DNA from: Aerococcaceae bacterium DSM 111022
GTDB lineage: Bacteria > Bacillota > Bacilli > Lactobacillales > Aerococcaceae
Length of the DNA stretch: 64,000 nt
NCBI GenBank assembly: GCA_015863195.1
Contig: JACBXO010000002.1
Location: 62,001-126,000 of the forward strand
Reading direction: 5' to 3'
The notes under the pieces are model-generated. The model was not told the DNA's origin. It saw only the letters and a program-made list of their open reading frames with translations, and did no database searches. Positions 57,090 to 64,000 of the stretch are shown in pieces. The position numbers and the translations under genes are program-made. Every line of letters starts with the position of its first letter. Position 1 is the stretch's first letter.

Positions 57090-57575
57090 TTACAAATTAC
57101 TGATAGTTTGAATCCACGAACCATCCTTAGCACTTATGTAATAGTACCCCATTCTAGATTCTTTATCTGTATAAGTCACTTCCCAGACTGGTTCATTTTC
57201 AACCAATCCTAGACGTGCTTGTTGAACCTCTAACGGGTCCAAATCATTCACTGTAATTGCTAAAGCATCATCGTTCGTAATTAATTCATTGTAATCATAA
57301 TAAACTGTTTCTCCACTATCTCTAGCTACAATGCCATACATTTGTTTATCATCCGTTGTAGTAAATTCTAACGAGAAATATGTTTCATCTGGCGTAGTTA
57401 ACCAATAAAAATCACTGGTATCTTCTACCGGATATTCAATGTTTATTAAACTTGTTGTTTCTTCACGTGCTTGTTCAATCGGTCTTTGCGAAAACATAAA
57501 CACAGATAATAAGAATAATAAAATCACAGCGATTATTACTGTTAGAATGCTCACTGTTCTGCGACTTAAATGCAT
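57090..57575 (-). CDS. YpmB/TseB-like membrane-anchored protein (DUF5590)
   Basis: A 161-residue protein with an N-terminal membrane anchor (about 8-30) and an exported domain of two cystatin-like repeats, matching YpmB. In Bacillus the homologue TseB affects the elongasome penicillin-binding protein PBP2A. Position between dinG and dnaD matches the Bacillus order dinG-ypmA-ypmB. Confidence 0.82.
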   Translation of the reverse strand: MHLSRRTVSILTVIIAVILLFLLSVFMFSQRPIEQAREETTSLINIEYPVEDTSDFYWLTTPDETYFSLEFTTTDDKQMYGIVARDSGETVYYDYNELITNDDALAITVNDLDPLEVQQARLGLVENEPVWEVTYTDKESRMGYYYISAKDGSWIQTISNL

Positions 57576-57652
57576 AATTATTCCCCTTTAATTAATTATT
57601 TTCTTAATAGCATAGTATATTTTAACATAATTCAAAGTGATTACCTAAATTA

Positions 57653-60163
57653 TTATTCTTCCTTTTCGTCAATAAAAGTATCCAAAATTGTCATTTCGAA
57701 TGAAATAATCGGTTTTAGGTTATTTTGAACTTGCCTTGAGTAAAATCTAGTAAAAATGCGGTCATCCATTAAATAATAATGTTGTTGTAATCCTAATAGT
57801 GCTAGCAATTCTTTTAATCTTTGTATCATCAGTGGCAAATTAACTTCTTCAAAAACAATTTGCTCATCCTCTTCATTTTCATTTAATGCCTTAAGTCTAG
57901 GATACTCCGGTGAATAGAAAGGTAATTTAAGTAAAACAACTCGCATATTATCTGGCAATTGATGAACAGTATAATTTTCTAAATCATTCAATGATACTAA
58001 TAAGATAAATTTATCCTCATCTTTAACCCGATTAATCATTCGTCTGACACTTCCGTGATGTCCCTTGGCTTGGATTAGATAGTCACTAATAATATCTGAA
58101 TCATTTAATAATTGATGATACAATTCTGTGATTGTCTCTTTGTGATTTAAAATGACCAAATATTGATTTGCTTTCTCATCTTGAATAAGTTGTTTTGTTA
58201 AATTAACTAATTCTGCATTGATATCTTGAGCATTTGCTGGAGGTATGTAATCAGCAGGTACTTTAATGACTTTTCGTTCATAATTGTTCTTCTTTAATGG
58301 GATATATTTAATATTTGGCTTTCCTAAACTTGAATACAATCCATAATGTTCTTTGAAATTGAAGTTGCCTGGGCTGAAAACCAGATAACTATAATTTGCT
58401 GATATACTTGGCCAAAAGCTTTCATCAAAATTAAGCGCATTAGCAAAAAGTTCAATATGATATAAGCGATTATTTAAAATTCGTCCTCTAACTGACCAAA
58501 AATACTCCTTAGAATATTTCATAAACATATGTAGATCTTGATTAAGATGAGTTAATGTTTCTTTAAAAGCTTCTTTAATAACTAGATTCTTACTCAATTG
58601 CAATGTTTTATCACTGAGTCTTTGTAACTCATCTAATATTTTCAGCATCTGTGCGTTCTGATTCGATATATATTGATGAATACGATGTGTCGCTTTGGTA
58701 TTTTGTAATAATTCTTTTTCTATCATCAAATTGAGTAGATTAATATTTGAAATTAAATTTTGAAGTGTCTCTAACAATTGAGTATGTTCAGAATTTGATT
58801 GCGTCCACTCGAAATCTAATTGATCATATATTGACTGAATCTGTGTAAATGCCGAAGATAAAGCAATTTTCTTTTGTTGGAAATTCAATCCTGCTGTTAA
58901 TAAATCTTGACCGTCTTCAAAAATTATCTGACGGAAATTTGCAAATAACTCAGTTAATATATTTTCTTTTTGATAATAAAGTAGAGAATAATAGGATAAG
59001 ATAACTAAATCTGCATTTTGGGCTTTCTTGAATTGTTTACGATATGTTTTATTTTTCATAACAGCCACATTTAATTGCTTAGATAATTTAGTTAAGAGTG
59101 TTTTAATTTGATGTTCACGATTTATTTCGGTTATATCATATGTTTGTGACGATGATTTAAATCGAATAATCCCCATCCAAGTAATTAATTCAGTTTGATT
59201 CAATAGACTAGGATTCATCTTAGATTGAATTTTTTCCACTAATTCTACATTGAGATAGGCATCTGAATTCTTCAATGCCACGATTTTTTTATTGCTTACA
59301 GTTTGTAAATATTTAACATAACGATTTGTTTCATCACTAGGTTGACTCACAAATAATGTTGGTTTCACCTCTACGGCTTCTGCAACTACTTGTGCCTTGA
59401 TACTTGGTTGAACGGGGTAAACCTCGTCTTCAACTACAATTGAAGGCATTTTTTTCCATTCATCATTCAAGTATTTACCAAGCAATTTATCTTTCTCATT
59501 TATATCAATCGAATCAATTATATCGACTGGATCTGCAAATGATTCTTTATTAATAAAAATTTCAGGTTGTTCAAAAAATAAAGTTTCATTATATGGTAAA
59601 TGTTTCGCATAAGTTAACAAAGCATCTGAGCAATTAGCTTCCAGATTTTGAACTTCATTTGCTAAATTATTAACTAACGCTGCTGTAAATGATGCATCTA
59701 CTAAAGCATTATGTGCATCAATTAATTCCACACCAAAAACATCAGCTAAATCAGACAAACCATACCCTTTTGACGTAGGATAGATAATTTTGCTTAATAT
59801 AAAAGTATCAATTGCAATTGGATCGAATCCAAAATCATTCTCAGCAAATACTTCCTTCATAATTCTTAAATCAAATGCTAAATTATGTCCTACAAATATG
59901 CAGTCTTTTAATCGTTGATACCAAAGATTAATGACACTTTCTAATTTAGGCGCTTTTTCAACATCCTTTTGGTAAATACCTGTTAATTTACTAATTTGAG
60001 CTGGTATGGGGATTTCAGGGTTAATAAGCATTTCATATTGTTGAACTTTTTCATTATCTTCAAAAATGATTGCTGCTATTTGAATTATTCTATCGCCCTC
60101 AGCAATATTGGGTCCTGTCGCTTCAATATCGACGACAGCATAACGTTGAGTCATTTCAATCAA
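57653..60163 (-). CDS. DinG-like protein: DnaQ-type exonuclease fused to a degenerate helicase domain
   Basis: An 836-residue homologue of DinG. The N-terminal exonuclease is intact: D12 and E14 (VVDIEATG), D98 (GHNLAFD), H151 and D156 (HNALVDA) form the DEDDh set. The remaining 650 residues align with the XPD/DinG helicase but the motifs are gone. Where Walker A (GTGKT type) belongs, near residue 265, the sequence reads VVAEAVEVKPTLFV. DEAH is EDGQ, the WEGVD motif V is LENYT, and the GRLIR motif VI is ELLALLG. ATP-driven unwinding is therefore unlikely. TTG start, six bases after AGGAGG. Confidence 0.85.
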   Translation of the reverse strand: MIEMTQRYAVVDIEATGPNIAEGDRIIQIAAIIFEDNEKVQQYEMLINPEIPIPAQISKLTGIYQKDVEKAPKLESVINLWYQRLKDCIFVGHNLAFDLRIMKEVFAENDFGFDPIAIDTFILSKIIYPTSKGYGLSDLADVFGVELIDAHNALVDASFTAALVNNLANEVQNLEANCSDALLTYAKHLPYNETLFFEQPEIFINKESFADPVDIIDSIDINEKDKLLGKYLNDEWKKMPSIVVEDEVYPVQPSIKAQVVAEAVEVKPTLFVSQPSDETNRYVKYLQTVSNKKIVALKNSDAYLNVELVEKIQSKMNPSLLNQTELITWMGIIRFKSSSQTYDITEINREHQIKTLLTKLSKQLNVAVMKNKTYRKQFKKAQNADLVILSYYSLLYYQKENILTELFANFRQIIFEDGQDLLTAGLNFQQKKIALSSAFTQIQSIYDQLDFEWTQSNSEHTQLLETLQNLISNINLLNLMIEKELLQNTKATHRIHQYISNQNAQMLKILDELQRLSDKTLQLSKNLVIKEAFKETLTHLNQDLHMFMKYSKEYFWSVRGRILNNRLYHIELFANALNFDESFWPSISANYSYLVFSPGNFNFKEHYGLYSSLGKPNIKYIPLKKNNYERKVIKVPADYIPPANAQDINAELVNLTKQLIQDEKANQYLVILNHKETITELYHQLLNDSDIISDYLIQAKGHHGSVRRMINRVKDEDKFILLVSLNDLENYTVHQLPDNMRVVLLKLPFYSPEYPRLKALNENEEDEQIVFEEVNLPLMIQRLKELLALLGLQQHYYLMDDRIFTRFYSRQVQNNLKPIISFEMTILDTFIDEKEE

Positions 60164-60173
60164 AGCAATCCTC

Positions 60174-61403
60174 CTAAAGTGTCTTTAATTGCACATATTT
60201 TTTAATATCGTGATAATTATTCGCTAATCTAGAATTCACAATTTCTTCTTCTATTTCGCCTAATAATTGACCTAAGATAGGGCCTCCTCGGTCCATTTCT
60301 AATAAAGTCATTAGTTGCTGACCATTCATTTGCATCTCTTGTCTAGATTGAATGGGTAATTGATTTATTTTTTCAGTAATCAAAGGTGTAGTTAAGAAAC
60401 CATGGATTAGATAAAATTTTTCAATTAACTTTAAAATTTTTGTATCATAACGATATAAATTCATCGGTTCCAATATATCATCTATAGACATCTTTCGAAG
60501 TTCTTTGAAAACAATAGATTGTTGAGTTGTTTCATTACTTTGTTTCCATTGCCGCATCAATTGACGATCATCTTGCTCATAAATTTGTCCCAAATGAAAA
60601 AGTAAATTACCCCAAACTAAAACATCTGACTTTTCTATATTATTATCCTCGAAAGGTTTAAAATCATTATTTAACCGAATTACTAAGTCATCAATATTTA
60701 ATGTCTTAGGAAAAGGTAAATACTGATATAACTGACTTGATACTAGTGTATGACTTTGGGTTGTGAAAAATTTTCCTTTAAGAAATTTAGTAAATTCAAT
60801 TAAAATTCGTTCCATTGCAATTTTTTCAATAAGTGGTGCAAGTTCTTTAATTGCCTCCATTGTTTTTGAATCAATTTCAAAGCCTAATTGAGATGCAAAT
60901 CGAATCGCTCTTAACATACGCAACGCATCTTCGTTGAATCTTTCTTTTGGATTTCCAACCGCACGAATTAAAGCTTTATTTAAATCGGCAATTCCCCCGT
61001 GATAATCGTAAACTTGTCCTTCTTTATCAATTGCTAATGCATTAATTGTGAAGTCTCGTCGTAAGGTATCTTCTTCTAAATTTCGGACAAAATCCACTGT
61101 ATCTGGTCTACGGAAGTCTGAATATTTTCCTTCAACACGAAATGTAGTAATTTCGTAAGATTCTCCTTTATAACGTACAATAACTGTTCCATGTTCAATT
61201 CCAACGTCAATAGTCACTGGAAAAATCTCTTTTACCTCTTCCGGTGTAGCACTTGTGGCGATATCAATATCATGAATTTCCAATTCTAATAAGTAATCAC
61301 GTACCGATCCACCAACAAAATAAGCCTCATAACCATGAGACTCAATTTGTTTTAAAATTGGTAATGCCTGTTTAAATAATGGATTATTTAGTTCGATAAT
61401 CAT
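60174..61403 (-). CDS. cca: CCA-adding tRNA nucleotidyltransferase
   Basis: A 409-residue class II nucleotidyltransferase that builds or repairs the tRNA 3' CCA. GGSVRD (31-36), catalytic aspartates D45 and D47 in HDIDIAT, RRDFTINALAID and the EDALRMLRAIRFASQLGF helix are present. Its ATG lies inside the end of ypiB (20-base overlap). Confidence 0.95.
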   Translation of the reverse strand: MIIELNNPLFKQALPILKQIESHGYEAYFVGGSVRDYLLELEIHDIDIATSATPEEVKEIFPVTIDVGIEHGTVIVRYKGESYEITTFRVEGKYSDFRRPDTVDFVRNLEEDTLRRDFTINALAIDKEGQVYDYHGGIADLNKALIRAVGNPKERFNEDALRMLRAIRFASQLGFEIDSKTMEAIKELAPLIEKIAMERILIEFTKFLKGKFFTTQSHTLVSSQLYQYLPFPKTLNIDDLVIRLNNDFKPFEDNNIEKSDVLVWGNLLFHLGQIYEQDDRQLMRQWKQSNETTQQSIVFKELRKMSIDDILEPMNLYRYDTKILKLIEKFYLIHGFLTTPLITEKINQLPIQSRQEMQMNGQQLMTLLEMDRGGPILGQLLGEIEEEIVNSRLANNYHDIKKYVQLKTL

Positions 61404-61932
61404 GTACTTCTCCTCTGTAACGCTCTAGTTCAAGAACTAATTTATCCATAAGGGCAAAATCTTGGGTTTCTAGCGCTTTGTTAATTTGTCGTTCTAATTT
61501 TTGTATATAAACACTTTGAGTTAGATGGTCTAAATATGATTCAACTTGATTTTGCTGAATAATATAATCTGGTGAATAAGGATTGGCTACTATTAATTGA
61601 CCATGCAATTCGTCCAAATCACGTTCAGGTAAAACAATTTCTACGAAATATTGTTCTTGCTGGTGTAAACGTAAATCATGGAATGCTTGCTCTTGGTAGA
61701 AGTAAGCTAATTCATCTTTAAAATAGACAAATGACTGTTCACCGTCAAGTAAAAAAGAAATATAAAGTCCACGTGGTGCATAGTTACTATGTTCAGTGAA
61801 TTCAATATTATTTAATAATTCATCATGTTCTAAAATAAATTTTAGTAAATAATTAACACCTCGATCATCGTGTCGATATTTTTCTAGTATGCGTCGAATG
61901 AATTCTCGTTTAAGATTTTTATTTGAACTCAT
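61384..61932 (-). CDS. YpiB, UPF0302 family protein
   Basis: A 182-residue cytosolic protein resembling Bacillus YpiB: KREFIRRILEKYRHDDRGVNYLLKFILEHDELLNNIEFTEH-type start, then APRGLYIS and FHDLRLHQQE. Function unknown. I start at ATG 61932, six bases after AAGGAG, rather than at a TTG upstream of that site. It overlaps both its neighbours, ypiA and cca, so the three are translationally coupled. Confidence 0.85.
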   Translation of the reverse strand: MSSNKNLKREFIRRILEKYRHDDRGVNYLLKFILEHDELLNNIEFTEHSNYAPRGLYISFLLDGEQSFVYFKDELAYFYQEQAFHDLRLHQQEQYFVEIVLPERDLDELHGQLIVANPYSPDYIIQQNQVESYLDHLTQSVYIQKLERQINKALETQDFALMDKLVLELERYRGEVHDYRTK

Positions 61933-63208
61933 TTTTAACTCCTTCAATTATCTCCTGAATATACGCTGTGTAATAATCACTATTTTCACATTTTTCAGCT
62001 AACTCTTTTCCGTCTTGGTTCCGTCTAATATTAAATAATGATTTAATAAGTAATTCAACTAAATCCATCTCCGGAACTAAATAATCCAAGGCAGATTCAA
62101 AATGAACAATCGCCTCTTCATACTCTTCTTTCGTAAAATGCATTTTACCAATAAAGTAACCCAGCTCTTCTTCCGTAAAATAAGCCAATGCATGATTATT
62201 TAAAAATGCTGTAAATGATTGAGTGTCGTCTTTTTCAATATAATAATTTAAAACCAATGAAATAATATGATATTGTTCTTCAGTATCAGAAGTATATGCG
62301 AAATAACCTTCTAAACGTTGGATCATTTCTAAATCTAATTGCTGATTTGATTCAGCTATTTCAGCTATCTCAATAGGAGACATTTCGCTTTCAGGTATTT
62401 TATCTTCAAACCATTGGAGTGATTCTTCAAAGTTTTCACCAGACGCGTTGCCTGATAATTCTACGAGTAATAGCCCAGCAGAGCTATTGTCTGGATCCAA
62501 TTCAAGTGCCTTTTGACTCACTTTTATAGCTTCATCGTAATCGTCGGCTAATTGATATATTTTCGCTAATAAGAAAAAATCCATACTATCTTGAAGCGGT
62601 AATTCATCGTCTAACAGCAACTCACGAATCTCAATTAAATCAATTTGTTCTTGTTGTAATTTAAGTTGCACTATCTGTTGACGAGCTAATGACCGATCAT
62701 TGTTATCTGAAAAATAATCATATACTGCTTGAACAAAGTATATAGCTCTTGTTAAATCACCTGATATTTCATGTAATGTTGATAATTTAAAATAAGGTGG
62801 ACCATATGTTGGCTCCTCTTGAATCAACTTTGTTAAGAGTTCTCTTGCTACTTCTTGTTGGTTCAATTCAAGCAACCATTCTACCTGTTCCATAATCATT
62901 TCTTTAGTCCGACCTGATTCTGGTAGTAAATTAAACCACTTTAAAGCCTCTTCAAACTCATATACATGCGCATATGATTTGGCGATTCGGTAAACTATAT
63001 GATTACCTGGTTCTATTGTGTGTAATCTTAAATAAATCATTAAAGCAAATTCTTGATACCCTAATGAAAAATAAAAATCAGCAAAGCCAATTAATTGATC
63101 ATATCTTTGCTCGTTATATTGGGCTTCATTTAACCACTCTTCAACCATCGATTGTTTAATTTCTTCATTTGTATCATTTTGATAGTTTTCTACTAATATA
63201 TTATCCAA
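61919..63208 (-). CDS. YpiA-like tetratricopeptide repeat protein
   Basis: A 429-residue, strongly acidic all-helical protein built of TPR units (for example EFALMIYLRLHTIEPGN, EALKWFNLLPESG, DEAIKVSQKALELDPDN and EEAIVHFESALDYL). It matches YpiA of Bacillus by architecture and by its place before ypiB. No signal peptide. The start is TTG 63208, seven bases after GAGGAGG. First gene of the conserved cluster. Confidence 0.87.
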   Translation of the reverse strand: MDNILVENYQNDTNEEIKQSMVEEWLNEAQYNEQRYDQLIGFADFYFSLGYQEFALMIYLRLHTIEPGNHIVYRIAKSYAHVYEFEEALKWFNLLPESGRTKEMIMEQVEWLLELNQQEVARELLTKLIQEEPTYGPPYFKLSTLHEISGDLTRAIYFVQAVYDYFSDNNDRSLARQQIVQLKLQQEQIDLIEIRELLLDDELPLQDSMDFFLLAKIYQLADDYDEAIKVSQKALELDPDNSSAGLLLVELSGNASGENFEESLQWFEDKIPESEMSPIEIAEIAESNQQLDLEMIQRLEGYFAYTSDTEEQYHIISLVLNYYIEKDDTQSFTAFLNNHALAYFTEEELGYFIGKMHFTKEEYEEAIVHFESALDYLVPEMDLVELLIKSLFNIRRNQDGKELAEKCENSDYYTAYIQEIIEGVKNEFK

Positions 63209-63231
63209 AATCAGCCCTCCTCATTGATGAT

Positions 63232-63259
63232 ATTATAACATGAATCAGTAGCTCTCCAA
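63232..63259 (-). promoter_or_regulatory. Promoter of the ypiA-ypiB-cca-dinG cluster
   Basis: On the minus strand TTGGAG (63254-63259), 16 bases, TATAAT (63232-63237) with a TGt extension; 23 bases before the TTG start. Confidence 0.6.
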
Positions 63260-63296
63260 AGCATCAACATAGAATTTTATAAAAGTATTCAGCATA

Positions 63297-63325
63297 TAAA
63301 AAAGAGCCAGACACGCTGACTCTTT
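63297..63325 (-). terminator. Terminator of the Ser/Glu-rich protein gene
   Basis: On the minus strand AAAGAGTCAG pairs with CTGGCTCTTT (one G-T pair) around a 5-nt loop, then TTTT. Confidence 0.85.
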
Positions 63326-63349
63326 ATAAGCTTACAAATTTAATTAAAA

Positions 63350-64000
63350 TTATTCTTCCGAATCACTAGATGATGAATTAAATAAATCTGCTCCTGCTGG
63401 AGAAGAATCTTCAGATTCTTCCGAGCTAGATTCTGAAGTTGTATCTGATTCTACTTCTGATTCAGAAGTTAAATCTGATGATGTCTCTGAAGTAGTTTCT
63501 GATTCGGAACTAGTCTCTTCACCAGTTTCTTCAGTTGATTCAGTAAATGTTGGTGCATCCGCAGGAACTTGAATATCAAATGATTGACCATGCTCCGCAA
63601 ATGTTAGATTTAATGCAGCAGTAATTTGGAATTGACCTAAATCTTCTGCACTTACCTCTTCACCATATAAGCCAGCAATATCTTCTGAATTGATATCTAA
63701 ATCAAATGAGATTCCAGAGATTAGATAATTTTCTTTATTATAAGAAATGGTTAAATTTTGTAATAAACCTAGAGCCATATCAAATGACTGATCATACATT
63801 TCTTCATACATCGCACGGTCCTCTTCAGAAACTGGTTCTCCCGTAGATTCTTCCATGCTCGCAAGTGATTCATCAATAGCTGTTTGTTTAATCGCTTCCA
63901 AATCTTCACCAGAAATTTCTTCTAAGTCAGTCCATAATTGATTGGTGTCAATATCTGGTTTAAGTGAAATAACATAATCAGTATCTGTTTCAGATAAATC
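63350..64000 (-). CDS. Probable exported protein with Ser/Glu-rich tail, C-terminal part
   Basis: The frame is open from the end of the window (64000) to the stop at 63350, so the true start is outside. The visible 216 residues begin DLSETDTDYVISLKPD and show a folded, beta-rich region (LTISYNKENYLISGISFDLDI, FQITAALNLTFA). A tail of about 60 residues is made almost only of S, E, T and D, followed by PAGADLFN. This resembles lipoproteins with LolA-like domains in Lactobacillales, but I cannot name a family. The TTG at 63901 is internal. Confidence 0.7.
   Translation of the reverse strand, partial: DLSETDTDYVISLKPDIDTNQLWTDLEEISGEDLEAIKQTAIDESLASMEESTGEPVSEEDRAMYEEMYDQSFDMALGLLQNLTISYNKENYLISGISFDLDINSEDIAGLYGEEVSAEDLGQFQITAALNLTFAEHGQSFDIQVPADAPTFTESTEETGEETSSESETTSETSSDLTSESEVESDTTSESSSEESEDSSPAGADLFNSSSSDSEE

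Overview
The window is AT-rich chromosomal DNA of a low-GC Gram-positive bacterium in the order Lactobacillales. The evidence is the set of Firmicute housekeeping operons (rimP-nusA-ylxR-ylxQ-infB-rbfA, tig-clpX-engB, dnaG-rpoD, ypiA-ypiB-cca-dinG-ypmB-dnaD), consensus AGGAGG ribosome binding sites, frequent TTG starts, and a RexAB-type recombination nuclease whose B subunit lacks the Fe-S cysteines of Bacillus AddB. An Aerococcaceae or Carnobacteriaceae relative is my guess, but nothing here fixes the genus.

Layout. 1-3 kb: the 3' end of argH, an intergenic array of four small hairpins with an exact 41-bp period, a small unknown protein, a DUF1097 membrane protein and an esterase. 3-6.5 kb: a heterodimeric ABC exporter of the LmrCD/BmrCD type. 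6.7-8.1 kb: a PPOX-fold protein and a MetQ-like binding protein with no lipobox cysteine. 8.27-10.1 kb: a dead IS1182-family element with perfect 21-bp terminal inverted repeats and a transposase broken by two nonsense codons and a probable frameshift. 10.1-13.5 kb: DUF1846 protein, VanY-type carboxypeptidase, a 54-residue small membrane protein, and a CpsB-type PHP phosphatase. 13.7-17.2 kb (plus strand): a hemolysin-III family protein and a three-gene ECF transporter (MptD-type S component, T component, fused double ATPase). 17.3-28.4 kb: peptidases (M17, M16C, prolyl iminopeptidase), YggS, threonine synthase, deoxynucleoside kinase, DUF503 and DUF2786 proteins, RluD-type pseudouridine synthase and LspA. 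A second 41-bp-period array lies behind yggS. 28.5-31 kb (plus): two adjacent lipoproteins (YkyA-like and a DUF4015 glycosidase-like protein) and a DUF488 protein. 31-38.6 kb: rexA/rexB. 38.6-49.6 kb: pepT, nif3, trmK, an inserted plus-strand alcohol dehydrogenase, rpoD, dnaG, engB, clpX, tig, YkvA. 49.7-55 kb: the nusA-infB operon. 55.2-63.2 kb: a YpfJ-type metallopeptidase and the dnaD/ypmB/dinG/cca/ypiB/ypiA cluster. The window ends inside a Ser/Glu-rich, probably exported protein.

Most of the window is conserved core genome: translation (infB, rbfA, rimP, nusA, trmK, cca, rluD), replication and repair (dnaG, dnaD, rexAB, dinG), protein folding and turnover (tig, clpX and several peptidases) and envelope functions (lspA, VanY, YpmB, lipoproteins). 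I found no CRISPR array, phage, tRNA, rRNA or recognisable defence island. The observation most worth following is the DinG homologue at 57.7-60.2 kb: it keeps a complete DEDDh exonuclease site but has lost every helicase motif I could align. The two 41-bp repeat arrays come second.
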